From Ficedula albicollis (lineage: Eukaryota; Chordata; Aves; Passeriformes; Muscicapidae), in assembly GCF_000247815.1 (NCBI RefSeq), contig NC_021676.1:1250350-1314349 (forward strand): DNA of 64,000 nucleotides, written 5' to 3'. Position 1 is the stretch's first letter. Each line of letters opens with the position of its first letter. The notes beneath the pieces were generated by a model. The model had not been told where the DNA came from and did no database searches. It was given only the letters and a program-made list of their open reading frames with translations. Shown here piece by piece: positions 31,301-46,450 of this stretch. A program made the translations under genes and the position numbers.

Positions 31301-32215
31301 GGTGAAATGCTGTCACTGTGCACACAGCAGTGTGAGGAGTGGTTCAATGCTGCTGGCAATTTGTTTTACAGCAGTGGCCAGGAGAGGACAGCCCTTCCTT
31401 GGGCTGCTCCTCTGCCAGGCCTGGCAACGCCTGCAGCTGTTTCTCTTGGTGGGGACAGGGGCTGTTCAAGCTTTGCAATGGAAGATTTTCTTCCTGGCCT
31501 TTCCCAGTGAAAGGAAAAGCAGCAAAACCAGTGCCTCTCACCATCTCTTGGTCGTTTTTCATCCTAAGCAGGTAAACACAGAGTTGTTGGAACAATCCTC
31601 CTTTATCACCCTGTGACTTCTTCACGTTTTCTGCTCCCCTGTGACACAGGAGTTTTATGGACAAGAGTTATGGGGACAAAGCTGTGAGTGCCCATCCCTT
31701 CCTGTGCATGGATAGCTCAGCTAAATCCCAGAGTTATGGCACTCTCCTGTGCTCATGAATGCATTAACTGTTCCTCCTATTGAGCTCTGAGGGCTGCTGC
31801 TCGTTACTCTGATGGAGGATCTATTACACATTATAGATGGGGCATTTCTTAAATAATCTTGCATCTTGTATATAATACAAGGAATGTAAAGCAAAGGATA
31901 AACACAGAATATCAAATAATCAATGGAACACTCTCACTGAACTGCTCTGCAAACAGTTTATCCACCAGATCAAATAAAAACTATTAATTGAGCAAGTTTG
32001 AACAAACACATCCATAACAGTCTTGATCTCCTCAGACAATCTGCAAACACTTTAAATTAGCTCAGTCACACGGGTTCCTCTTTGAACCTGCCTGCTGACA
32101 GATCTCTGCCACCTGCAGCTGGAGACACATCTGGAAATGCCAGGGGTGAGATGGAGCTGCTGTGCTGGCCAGAGAGCAACCTGGGTGAGAGGAGACCCTG
32201 GGCTTCCCTGGGTCA
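31301..32215. other. single-copy noncoding sequence
   Basis: No exon or transposon recognised. The 31780-31930 part is AT-rich and single-copy. Confidence 0.5.
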
Positions 32216-32665
<450 letters not shown>

Positions 32666-33336
32666 TCAGCACTCAGTTTCATCCTACACACACTCAGCAA
32701 GCCCAGGCAGCCTGTGGGGTTTTTACCCTGATATTTTCTGCACCTGATTCATTATCATTCCCTACCTACAAGAAGAAAAGCAAGAACGGAGCAAATCCAT
32801 GAAAAGCACAGAACAACAAACCAGCAGCACGCCCAAGGGCTTGCACCCAGCACAGCCTGAGCAGCTTTGCCATTCCTTCTCTCAGTATCAGCTCTGAATT
32901 TGCAGCCAACGGTTTTTCTTTGCAGCAAAGCGAGGGGTGAGTCGCTTCCCACACCAAAAAAGCAGCCAGGGGCATTTCCCTGGTGTGACTGTCACCCTCA
33001 TGGACACCTGGTGTGACTGTCATTTCCTGACCCCTGGTGTCACCTGTCACCCTCATGGGCACCTGGTGTGACCCTCATGGATCCCTGGTGTCACCCTCCT
33101 GACCCCTGCTGTGACTGCCACCCTCAGCACTCAGTTTCATCCTACACACACTCAGCAAGCCCAGGCAGCCTGTGGGGTTTTTACCCTGATATTTTCTGCA
33201 CCTGATTCATTATCATTCCCTACCTACAAGAAGAAAAGCAAGAACGGAGCAAATCCATGAAAAGCACAGAACAACAAACCAGCAGCACGCCCAAGGGCTT
33301 GCACCCAGCACAGCCTGAGCAGCTTTGCCATTCCTT

Positions 33337-33464
33337 CTCTCAGTATCAGCTCTGAATTTGCAGCCAACGGTTTTTCTTTGCAGCAAAGCGAGGGGTGAGT
33401 CTCTCAGTATCAGCTCTGAATTTGCAGCCAATGGTTTTTCTTTGCAGCAAAGCGAGGGGTGGGT
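33337..33464 (+). repeat. nested 64-bp tandem duplication
   Basis: The unit CTCTCAGTATCAGCTCTGAA...GAGGGGTGAGT occurs at 33337 and 33401. The second copy has CCAATGG in place of CCAACGG and GGGTGGGTC in place of GGGTGAGTC. Only copy 2 of the larger duplication has this extra unit, so it arose after that event. Confidence 0.93.
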
Positions 33465-33504
33465 CGCTCCCCACACCAAAAAAGCAGCCAGGGGCATTTC
33501 CCTG

Positions 33505-35473
33505 CCCCCAGCCAAGGGCCCTGCAGTGGGTGAGGAAGCAATCAGCCAACCCCCCGTGCTGCTGTACCTGGGCAGGGCACAGGGCTCAGCCTAACACTGC
33601 AAATCCAGTGTGCAGAGCAGCCCTGACACAGCACCAGTGCCCCTCAGCTCAGGCTAGGCATGGCTGCCAAATGATCAGATAAAAGCAGAGTTTGGTTTTT
33701 TTATTACCACAAACGTTAATTATTATTGCCATGTTTTGCAAGCTATCGTATCCTTCCTGTAGCAAAATAGGTTTGTGCCTCTTATTCCAAGAGGCAGGGG
33801 CTTCTCCAGTAACTTCACTTGTTTGAGGACACTGGGAAGGAAGTTTGTGAAATATCTCTGGGTTCTGTGTCCTTTCAGAAATTAATTAACTACTTGGTCC
33901 CTCAAAGCTTCTGAAAGCTTTAGAGAGCTACCCAACCTGTCAGGATTCACATGCTGAACACACAAAAGGGAAGTTGAACAGCATGCAGAAATTAGGACTC
34001 AGAACTGAGAGCCAAGAGCAGGTGAGAGTCACTGGGAGGTAGCCCAGAAATTCTTTCAGACTGTCTGTGAAGAGCATTTTTTAAAGATTAACAACGCTGT
34101 GAGATTTAAAATAAACTTGTTGTGTACAGCACTGAAGAATGCAAAGCACATCTTATTCAAGAGATCCATCACCCATGGAATCAGCATTCAGCTCACACAG
34201 CACCAGAGTGAAACATTGCAGTTTGCTCTCTCCAGGTCTAACTTATTTTCAAAATATCCAGCTTTTTTTTTTTTTTTTTTCTTATAATATTTACCTCTGT
34301 AGAGGGTTGGCTAATAAACAAACAGCTCAGGCAAAATGACATGGAGCAGATGAGGAAAGTATGGCATGAAATTAATCTGGTGAGTAAAGAAAACCTTAAA
34401 ATCAAAGTAAGGCAAAGAAATAAAAAAATAAAAAAAAAGATGATAAAAAAGAGTTAAAAGAGGACCAGCATATTCCTGAGTGCTATAATTGGTTGAATGT
34501 TTTTGAAACAAAAAATACATTTGTAACAGAACATTTTCTGTCACAGAGAGCAACAACTTTGGCAAAACAAATTTTAAAACTGAAAACATGATTTACATGG
34601 AGCTTCGATGTTTTCTATGAATGGCTTGCATCTCTTGGTAGATGGAAAGCAGTAAATAAGCTGAGGCTAGGCTTTTCCTTATTTCTGAATTTCTTGCAGT
34701 TTGCTGTCTACAAAAAAGCAAGTATGAGAAAGCAGAAGGAAAAAGTTTTGTACTTGCACATGGCATTCCAGCAGATAGGAAAAAAAAAGAAATAAAAAAT
34801 GAGAAAAGTTCTTCCTTTTCCCCAACCTTCCCCTGTCCTTTTTAATTTTCACAGAGGAAAAAAGTTAGCTCTCCAGAAAAATTTCAGTGATGTTCTTTCT
34901 GAAATCCTCCTGGGAGAATTCTCATTCCTGCTCAGCTCTGTTGAGAGTTATTCTTGTCCCTGGAGATGAGCATACCTTGTGCCTGGGCTACAGATTCTTT
35001 AGTATGACAGATGCTTAAGTCAGTGATTTTATAGCCCCATTTACTTCATTGGCATTTTCAAGTGCTGAACTCCAGGGCCCAGCATCAATTTTCACTTATT
35101 TATCAATAATTGAGATTACACACAGGAGGCTTTTCCCTGAGCAGATGTGCAGGAGGGAGCTGAGCCCCTCCTGCCCCTCCAGCTCTACCCAAGGAGCCAG
35201 GTTTTATCTGAGCAGAAGAAAAACCAGGGGCAAAGAACCCACTGAGGTTCTGTGATGAACTGCAGGGAGCTGGGCTGGACTCTGATGTAGTGCTTTCAAA
35301 AGCTGCTACTGCTGCTTTAAGGATAAAGATAAAGGACTCACAGAGGCTTCAGATGGGAGAAGTGCCATGGTTTAAACAGCAACAGGTCCTTCTTTGCTCC
35401 TACAAACACTGGGATTTCTCAGCTGCCTGGGGGAGCCCAGCACGGGTGCCTGCACCTATTCCAGGATGTGCCA
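33505..35473. other. single-copy noncoding sequence
   Basis: A T run lies at about 34262-34280 and A-rich patches at about 34420-34445 and 34780-34800. No gene or transposon is recognised. Confidence 0.5.
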
Positions 35474-35790
35474 GGAATGCACAAATTCCCTGCAACTCAC
35501 AGCCCATAACTGGGAATGCACAAATTCCCTGCAACTCACAGTCCCATAACTGGGAATGCACAAATTCCCTGCAACTCACAGTCCCATAACTGGGAATGCA
35601 CAAATTCCCTGCAACTCACAGTCCCATAACTGGGAATGCACAAATTCCCTGCAACTCACAGCCCCTAACTGGGAATGCACAGAATTCCCTGCAACTCACA
35701 GTCCCATAACTGGGAATGCACAAATTCCCTGCAACTCACAGCCCCTAACTGGGAATGCACAAATTCCCTACAACTCACAGTCCCACCACT
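35474..35790 (+). repeat. 40-bp minisatellite, 8 copies
   Basis: Eight units of 39-41 bp start GGAATGCACAAATTCCCTGC and continue AACTCACAGTCCCATAACTG. Starts are at 35474, 35513, 35553, 35593, 35633, 35672, 35713 and 35752. Variants are GCCCATAAC or GCCCCTAAC for GTCCCATAAC, and one CACAGAATTCC. Frames open through the array on both strands are not supported as genes. Confidence 0.95.
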
Positions 35791-35865
35791 GCAGTCTCTG
35801 CCATTCCCACCAGTTTTCCAGGCAGCAGGATCTGTTTCATTGTGTACAAGTAGAACAAGGAGATT
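35791..35865. other. short unique spacer
   Basis: This is the unique sequence between the 40-bp minisatellite and the 670-bp duplication. Confidence 0.6.
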
Positions 35866-37159
35866 ATGTTAAATTGCATCTAAGCATGATCATATAGTCA
35901 GAGGTAGCTGAGCTGGACATCCCTCAAAACTTGGAAATAATCTGTGAGCAGTCATCAGGAGCAGAGCAGGTGTCAGAGCAGTTCAGGCAGGGAAAGCAGG
36001 AAATTAAAGAGGGAATTTCAAGGCACTGCACATCAGAAAGCTTGTCACCCCTTCCAGGTGAGAGGAATGAGGGAAGAAGCAGAGATTTGGGATCTGGCAC
36101 AGCTCTGGCACCCTCGTGTGCCACATTCAGAGCTCTTACATTTGAATGAGGCACAGAACGTATCATGATAATGAAAATACTTTGCACTTCAAAAGCATCT
36201 CCTCTTACACAGCCTGAAAGATTAACGAATGAGACTTCACAAACCCATGCTAGTTAGCATTTAACTGATCACAGTGCTCACACTGACACACACATCTTCA
36301 TTTTTTAGAAATAACTTCACTGAAAGCTTCAGTAAATTGCCAGGAAAAAGGAATTATAATCATCAAGGGCCAAATCCTGCCTGCTGGCTCCACACTGATT
36401 CAGAGAGCATCAGGATTTGGTCCAGTTCATTTACCAGGAATTTCTCCTTTCTCTTATATCCTCATACACCACAATGTGGTCCAGTTCATTTACCAGGAAT
36501 TTCTCCTTTTTCTTATATCCTCATAAACCACAATGATGTTAAATTGCATCTAAGCATGATCATATAGTCAGAGGTAGCTGAGCTGGACATCCCTCAAAAC
36601 TTGGAAATAATCTGTGAGCAGTCATCAGGAGCAGAGCAGGTGTCAGAGCAGTTCAGGCAGGGAAAGCAGGAAATTAAAGAGGGAATTTCAAGGCACTGCA
36701 CATCAGAAAGCTTGTCACCCCTTCCAGGTGAGAGGAATGAGGGAAGAAGCAGAGATTTGGGATCTGGCACAGCTCTGGCACCCTCGTGTGCCACATTCAG
36801 AGCTCTTACATTTGAATGAGGCACAGAACCTGTTTCATGAACGTATCATGATAATGAAAATACTTTGCACTTCAAAAGCATCTCCTCTTACACAGCCTGA
36901 AAGATTAACGAATGAGACTTCACAAACCCATGCTAGTTAGCATTTAACTGATCACAGTGCTCACACTGACACACACATCTTCATTTTTTAGAAATAACTT
37001 CACTGAAAGCTTCAGTAAATTGCCAGGAAAAAGGAATTATAATCATCAAGGGCCAAATCCTGCCTGCTGGCTCCACACTGATTCAGAGAGCATCAGGATT
37101 TGGTCCAGTTCATTTACCAGGAATTTCTCCTTTCTCTTATATCCTCATACACCACAATG
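35866..37159 (+). repeat. 670-bp tandem duplication
   Basis: Copy 1 is 35866-36535 and copy 2 is 36536 to about 37159, both starting ATGTTAAATTGCATCTAAGC. Copy 2 has a 12-bp insertion after GGCACAGAAC (around 36829-36841), which shifts the offset from 670 to 682 bp. Copy 1 has an extra nested 59-bp duplication at its end. Otherwise they read as identical. ATGTT occurs at the outer border on both sides, compatible with microhomology at the breakpoint. Confidence 0.95.
36418..36535 (+). repeat. nested 59-bp tandem duplication
   Basis: TGGTCCAGTTCATTTACCAG...CACAATG is present at 36418-36476 and 36477-36535, with two substitutions between copies (CTTTCTCT/CTTTTTCT and CATACACC/CATAAACC). It exists only in copy 1 of the 670-bp duplication. 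Confidence 0.93.
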
Positions 37160-40100
37160 TTTTTTTGCTTCATTCCCCCACTATTGATTTGATATCATTA
37201 TTTCTCTTTCTTCCTCTTGCAGTAGTAACTGTGCCTGAGAAGATTAAAGTGAGATCAGTCCTCGCATTGCTCTCCTTGGCTGCTGAATTTTCTTTTTGAG
37301 CCGCAAGTACTCCAAAATCTATGGCATATCTGTGGAGCAGAAAGCACAGCATGCAAATCAATAGACATGCCTGGGCTGCTGAGAGAGGGAACTCTTGACA
37401 ATCCCAAAATAGAGCCTGAGAACATGGCTTGGTGCAGGGTGATTCCCTCTCCCCCAGTGACCATGTTCCTGTTATCCTCACTCCAATCCAGCTCCAGCAG
37501 CACTCAGGAGTCCTGGCTGTGAACTGCAGGCAGCTCTTTATTCTCATATCTGAGCTATTTTAGTCATTGCTGATCTGCAGGAGGATGGGGTTTTGCTCCT
37601 AAGTGTTCAGCTCCTCTGAGACACCCAGACCCATTTGAAACAGGCTCAGAAAATGCAGAGGACGGAGGGGAGGGTGGTGCTGTCTGCAGAGAGCTGCCAG
37701 CCCAGCCCTGCAGAAACCTCTCCATCCCCAGCACTGATCTTCCTCTGGAAGCTGCAGCAGGTGGTGGGTGCACTTCCCTGCTGGTTCCAAACAGCAGCCC
37801 CATTCTGTCCTGCTCACTCAGGCACAGCTCCAGTGAGATCCCCCTGCCCCTCCCAGCTCCAGAAGTGCTCTCTGCACGTAGGACAGTGTGTCTGTGCTGG
37901 CTGGGGGTGACTGGCCTCGTTTTCCCATTCCATCATCATAATGCCACTGATTAAAGCCAAATGACTCCAAAGATACACCTGAGTGCTATGGGTGAATACA
38001 GAACTCTTCCTGAGCTGGTTTGCATCCCAGAGCAGTAAAACTGATGAGTGCCATCCCACAGGAGGCTTCAAACAACCCACAGAGACATCACCTGCTTGTA
38101 AACCATGGGTAAAATATGGGGAAAATCCATTTATCTGCATACAGTGCAGACACAATGCATTTATCTTTAAATACAGTGGGGAAAGTTCAGAACAAGCCTT
38201 TGCTGAGATACCCCTGGAGCTGAAGCAGTGCTCAGAGCATCTCCATATGGTTTTACCAGCAGCTGCAGTGGCAATACTGAGCAGGAGCCCTTGGAGGGGA
38301 GCAGGGTGTGCACACAGCCAGGGAGGGGCTGCACCCTGCCTGGCACAGCAGCAGCACCACAGGCAGGGACAGAGGCCACTGATGTCCCCTAGAAACCCTG
38401 CAGGGCCAGTGCAGCCTCTCTGAGAGATGAATACCACGGTGAAACCACTAATGAGAGAGCTAATTGATGCAGCAGGTTAGAGCAGTGATGAAGAATCATC
38501 TGGATGCCTGAATCAGATCATCTGACACCTGCAGAGTACGAGTGTGCCTCGTCCAAAGTAGTGGCCCTGCTGTTAGCCTGTTATTAATTTCATTGTTCAT
38601 TCCTTGCTCCTTAATCTGTTTGTTTCACCCAACTTTCTGTGCTTGATTACACAGAAAAGCAAACAAACAAACACTGTAACCATGGCATTTCACAACTGCT
38701 ACCTCTCTTGATTAATGCAGTTTTCAACTACTGGCAATGAATTGAGTAATCTGGTATTTCATAGATCTTAACCATCATTCTATTCCAAAGTAGAAATGGG
38801 GCACCCTCAGGGGATTGCTGCAGCTTTTAGATGTTGTCATTTTATATACTATTTACACATTGGCTTTTGAAGTACTGGATGTTTCAGTTTTGCCAGGAAT
38901 TTGTTCACTTTCCTTGGTGTTACCACCAGTTCTCCTAGGTGAGCAAAAAGGACAGAATTAAAATTCTATCTGGCCAACTGCAACCTGTAATTGTTGGCAG
39001 AAAGCCTGCATGGGGATGAAGCCTACCTGGTGAGTAAGAAATTGAGTGTTTGCATCTTTCTGCTGTTTCAAGGGTGGGTTTCTGGAAGTAGAAAAGCCAT
39101 CCAAGTTTCCTTCATGGGATCAAGAGCTAAGTCAGGTATCTCTGAGTCAGAAATTCACCTGCTGTAAGACACTGGGGCACAGTGCTGCACATTTATCAAC
39201 AAGGCACCCTGCAGCATTTTATCACCCAGATTCAGGATACCAAAGTATCAATATCTTCAGAGTCATTGCAGAAAAATTGAGAATTCCCCATTGTGTGAAG
39301 CATGCACTTATCCTCGGGAAGGAAGCACACATTCTTGTCTCTCAAATTGGGTGTGTCAAAAAGCACAGCACCAAGTGCTGACCCTGCAAGGTTTTCCTGG
39401 TGCTTTGGGTTTCCCTGAGCTGTTTCCTTTGGGACACAGAGTCACCTGTGTGAGCCAGATACACATTCACAAGTCAGTCCTACAGCAAAAGTACAGACAA
39501 AATTCTCTTTCTGCAAATCCAAATGAAAGGAAAAAGATTCAAAGAATAATCAAGAGTTCCTGGTTCAGAGACCCAAGCTGTTTCAGCATTCAGGTCCCAT
39601 GTCAAAAGAAACTCTTCTCAGCTTATTTGGGGGCAATACTTGTACTTGCTGCTCTAGAAATCTGACACACTTCTCTCTCACCCACCTTCCTGCTCCTGCA
39701 CCTGCAACAGCACACAGAGAAATCTTTAGGTTTTTTTGCAAGTCAAACCTCTCTGTGTCTGATGTTTTGAGCAACAAGACCACCCTCTTCAGCTGTATTA
39801 AAATGAAACTCTGCTATTTAATGTGAAAGAACAGTACCTGGTAAACCAAGCTGCTGCACTGAGTTTTACAATGAAATAAATGTGTTCAAGTCCTCAACAT
39901 CCAACATGTCAACAGAGAGAAACTCCATGGTGGAAAGATCATGGAGCAACTGAGGCTTTATAAGTGATGGAAACATTTAAGCCATTGTAAAAACCCAAAT
40001 CAGACTTCCAAGCCACTTATGTCTAACCCTGCTCAGGGTGCCAACATCAGAACATTATTTTATTCCAACCTTCAGATATATCAATCCACCTGTGTCTATT

Positions 40101-42808
40101 TACCACCCCCATGCAAATGAAATGAGCTGAATTCCATTTGTCTTTCCACCGGGTGGAAAGTCCAGGGGCAGGTGACAAGGACACGAATACAGACTGCTTA
40201 AGCCAGCACTGCCACCAACATAAACGTTTGTCAGACTCTGGCTTTCAGAGACAGCCCAAACCCATTGGAGTGCAGCTTGCTGCCACTCTGGAGGATGTTT
40301 TCAGTGGGAACAGCCTGTCCACATCCCAGTTACTGCACGGGTCAGGAAGGTGGGGGCTGTTTGTTTGCTTCAGCCTGGCAAACCACGCTCCCACAGCCAC
40401 GCCAGGAGCAGCAGGCAGATCTTCCCTGGGTGCCAGCCAGAGGAGCTGAGCTCCATCCCTGCAGCTGCAGGGCTCCCACCCCTGTGCTGGTGATGTCAAG
40501 CCTGGCTGTGGCACTCTGCAGTGCCATCCCTCCTGTGTGTCCTTTGTCACCCTGTCATCTATCTGAGCCTGGCCCTCCCCACTGGCATTTGCAGTTTCCT
40601 GTCCCTGTGTTTGGAGGGAATAGACTCCAACGTTGAGCATTTTGCTGTAGCAAGGTATTCTCTGCAGGGATACTTGCAGCTTCTGCTCTTAGTGCCTTCC
40701 AGAAATGTTTCTTTAATAACACACATAAATATTAAAGGAAGAGAAGGAAAATTGGGAGGAAGAGAAGGAGGGTTTTGTTATTTCTCTCTGACCCAATTTC
40801 CATCCTTCACTTCAATTAGGTTCTCAGAGACAGATGAACTTCTGCATCCTTTTTCCCTCCGATACCTTCTGCACAACTCCATATGGATCTTCAAAAAATC
40901 CTGTCTTGCTCAACCTTCCCTCCCTTCTCTGTCTGCATGAGTGCCCTATTTCTATTCCTTATTTCTTGGTAATTGTATTCAAACACTCTCTTTGTTCTTT
41001 GTTTGCTAACCTGCATTTTTTTTTTCCTCTAGTCAGCTTATCTCTTTTTTAGTCCTTTTGATTAAAGTTCTCAATTCATTTAGTATCTTTCTGTTTCTCC
41101 CCAGTCCTTCTAAAGTGAAACTACAAAGCGCTGCAGGGAATGCTTGTATTTACCTCCCAATTCTCTTAGCCAGGCTGACTTGAGACCTGCATTCTACCAC
41201 ATCTTAAAAACTTTCCAAGCCTACACTGAGCCTTTTTGCTCTTCCCATGAAGGAAGGAAGTTCACTTTCTGCTCTCATCACAGTCTTTCAGAGCTGTGGT
41301 TTGCTGCTGCAGTCCTTCCCTGATGACCACACAAAGTGAATAACTACAGAATTTGGAGTGACAGCCTCTGCTCTGGCAGCAGAGCTGGGGCAGGGCTGGG
41401 GAGGTGACAGCTTGCTGTGCTGTGCCTTTTTCAATGCACACATTAAACCAGTTTTTCATCCAACGTCTGTCTGAGGCAGGAAGGAAACTGGATGAGTGTT
41501 CAGCTGGAATTCTCCTTGGATTTCTCTTGTGTTTTTAAACAAAATCGAGGGAAGCAGCAAAGAGGTGTGCATCCTTGCTTGGTTTAATTTGGGCTTTCAT
41601 TGTTATTCGGAAATACCATTTTCCTCTCCTCCAAGGCAACATCCTGTTTTGCAGCCTAGATGTGCTCCTACTCACCACATCAATACCAGTGAGTTCATCT
41701 TTCCATTTTCACCCAAGTTGCTTAGTAACAGAAGATGAGGGGAAAGCGTGTCCAGACTGCACTGCAATGTCTCATCTTCAGGTTCATTGGAAAAGATGGA
41801 CTAATGGACCACCAATGTGAAAATGCTGCTCACATTTGAATCACTGGATCCATCTGATATTCCTCAAGGAGCTTTTAGAAGAGTATTTTTGTCATATTTC
41901 TTTTCAACACATATATTTTTATGTCCATGCCCTTTGACTATGCCACATCTAAGAAATAATAAAGCATTCTCTTATTTTATTTTCTTCACAAGGCACTCTG
42001 GCTGCTTTGGTAAATACTCAGGATGAGAGTTTCTGTATTTTGGGCAGCCACACTTAGAATCATTTTATAGCATCATTTTGAAAGTGAACTTACAGTCCAT
42101 TAAAAGGACAGGCAATCTCAAGACTTCTTAATAGTGTGAAGCTGAGCTTAATAAAGATACAGTCTCATGGATGAGTTCCTCCACTGCTACGATCCTGAGA
42201 ATGATCTCCACTCCCACAGTGACTGTATTACATCGTTCTAAAGCAGTTCTGCATTAAGGAACTGTCCAGCTGGGATTTTCAAGTCTCCAACTCTGGTCTA
42301 ACTCTACAGCTCCTGAAGGCAAACAGCAAAAGCACAGCACTCCCAAAATCTACAACAAGATTTTTACTTATGTTTCAATAAATGTTCCTATTCAAAAACC
42401 CCAAAATTAACCAAAACCCTAACCAGACACACACAAAAAAATAAATCTCAAACAAAATCCAACAAATAAGGAAAAGTCATGCAGAAAGGTCAATAGAAAT
42501 CATTCTTGATCACCAGTCTCCAGACCTGATTTGGGATAGAGTCAGCTCAGGATTCATCAGCAATCAAAGATTAATTTTACATCCATGTCCTTCCCTCCCT
42601 TTGATCTTGCACTAAGGAAAGAATTTCTCCTCTAATTTCTATCTTTACTTACATTTATTCCCTACAGAAACAGCTCTTTTTCTAGAATTCTGGCTCACTG
42701 CACCCAAAGCCAAGAGCAGCAGCCATCAGAGCCACAAACCAATGTAGGAGATGCTTCCTTTTAATCCTGCTAGGTCCAGGGAAAAGAGGGAATAAAGCCC
42801 AGGAGTGC
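37160..42808. other. single-copy noncoding sequence
   Basis: This is the longest stretch without marked repeats. Open frames of up to 207 codons (37814-38437 minus) and 146 codons (37983-38423 plus) overlap each other antisense and show no recognisable domain. The 38560-38790 part has AT-rich homeodomain-like cores. A T run lies at about 41017-41026. A single AACCCTAACC near 42415 is too short to be telomeric. I could not support any exon. Confidence 0.45.
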
Positions 42809-43139
42809 TGTGCTGGTTTTGACTGCAATAAAGTTAATTTCTTCAGAGCAGCCATTATGGGGCTGTGTCCTGGGTTTGTGCTGGAAACAGAGCTGGTAAC
42901 TCAGGGATGTTTGTGCTATCCATGAGCAGCACAGAGCCAAGGCTGGGGGTGCCCAGGGGGCTGGGGGGACACAGCCAGCTCAGCTGGCCCCCAGTGACAT
43001 CCCAGACTTTGTGGCCTCACAGTCAGCACATAAAGCTGGGGAAGGAGAAGGAAGAGTGGGGCATTTTGGATTGATGGTGCCATCACTGACCAAGTCACTG
43101 CCGACAGAAGGGAGCCCTGATCACCAGCTCTGCACTGCA
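42809..43139 (+). mobile_element. avian ERV LTR fragment (solo or truncated)
   Basis: The sequence begins TGTGCTGGTTTTGACTGCAA and continues through GTTAATTTCTTC, TTTGTGCTGGAAACAGAG, a GGGGGACACAGCC block and a TATA-like CATAAAGCTGGGG at about 43029. From memory this order matches a widespread bird endogenous-retrovirus LTR family; I do not give it a library name. Downstream of the TATA-like site about 100 bp of probable R/U5 follow, then the sequence passes into the 43-bp minisatellite. No 3' end of the LTR, target-site duplication or internal retroviral gene is visible. It is a non-coding relic. Confidence 0.7.
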
Positions 43140-43149
43140 GGGAAAGGAA

Positions 43150-45015
<1,866 letters not shown>

Positions 45016-46282
45016 TGCTGTCTGGGGCTCCCTGTGAGGGTGCAGGGGGCAGTGAATGGCTCAGCTCACACTGGGGTTGCTCTGCAATGCTGCTGTGTGA
45101 ACAGCCCCTGCTGCTTCTTCCTGATCCTCAGCTTGTCGTGGAAAGCTTACACAGATGAAAGTGGCTGATGGGAATAAATACTGAATGTATGCTGGGATGT
45201 ATGAGATGTGTACCTGGTACAAACACAGCTTTTCATTTGTCTGTTAACAGTGAATAATAAGCAGCACTTTTAGAAGACGAGTGCTGGGTTCAGTGCTGGA
45301 TATATTTTTGTTTTGAAAAGCAGAAATATGCCTGTATATCATTACAGAACACTCTAGGTCTGTGTGAGACTACCTCTTGATCATTAGTTTGTTCTTTATT
45401 TCTGTGTTTGAATCTTAAGAGAAAATGTGTTTCTGCTCCACAGCACTACTTATTCAACGTCCCCAAATCCCCAAGGCAAAGAGTTTGGTTAGACACAAGC
45501 TGGCAGGGTACAGATCATAATTATACTGAAAGGGAACCTTTTTAAAATTCAAGATTAAAAAAAAAAATAAGGTGATTTGAAATACACAGTTTGACTAAGA
45601 ACTTAGAAATGGATGGTCAGGATCTTACAGGAATATCTTTAAATACTTAAGGGTGCATCATGTAAGCCCTTGAATTATGCATTTATCATTGCTCCCAACC
45701 TCAGTATTGTAGCAGAAAAGAAGTGTGATAACAAATTACTCCTATAAATCTTAGCAAACAGTTGATACTTCTGTTGCACGTTTACCTCTAGAGTTTTCTA
45801 AAATTCTTTAAAAACTGCAGCCACTGCGTTGCAGAGTGATAATTGTTTTATCTGTGTTGAGAATACAGGCCTGGTTTTATTTGATAAATACATCCAAATT
45901 TGGCCCTGTGAAGAATTTTTCTGATCTATCACTGAAACTTAGTCATGCCCCAAAATCAAACACCCTTCAATGCACAGCGTCACTACAGACAGAACAGGAA
46001 CAGAACATACTGAAAATAGGTGAAAGCAAAAGGAGCAAAGATATTAATGCGATACAAAAATAGCTTCAGCCTGCACTTTCTGCTTCACCAAAAAGTCTCA
46101 GAGATTCTGAAGTGTCTGAAGAGCCACCCTAGGAAGAGAAACATCTGCCCAAGTGGAGGCAGCTCTGCCTCCTCCTCCTCCTCTGCCATCAGCACCCAGG
46201 CTCTCATCCTGCACTGCAGGATCCCCAACACAGCCACAAGAGTAATAAAAAGAACTAGACCATGTCCCAAAGGAATGGAATG
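45016..46282. other. single-copy noncoding sequence
   Basis: Mostly AT-leaning single-copy sequence with an A run at about 45559-45569. A (CTC)5-type run lies near 46169-46183. No gene recognised. Confidence 0.5.
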
Positions 46283-46412
46283 AAAGGGAAAGAAATAAAA
46301 TTCTACTGCAAATACTTTCAGCTTTTCTGTGTTTTTTCCCCGATCTTCTCGTTTTTAACAAGGGAGGTTCCCTTCTTGGCTTGTGTGCTTTGTAAATAGC
46401 AGCAGCCATTAT

Positions 46413-46450
<38 letters not shown>

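Noticed and set aside
37814..38437. 207-codon minus frame and overlapping 146-codon plus frame
   Set aside because: Antisense overlapping frames in moderately GC-rich DNA without any family resemblance; no evidence for either.
42413..42424. Telomere-like CCCTAA word
   Set aside because: Only one isolated occurrence; no interstitial telomeric array.
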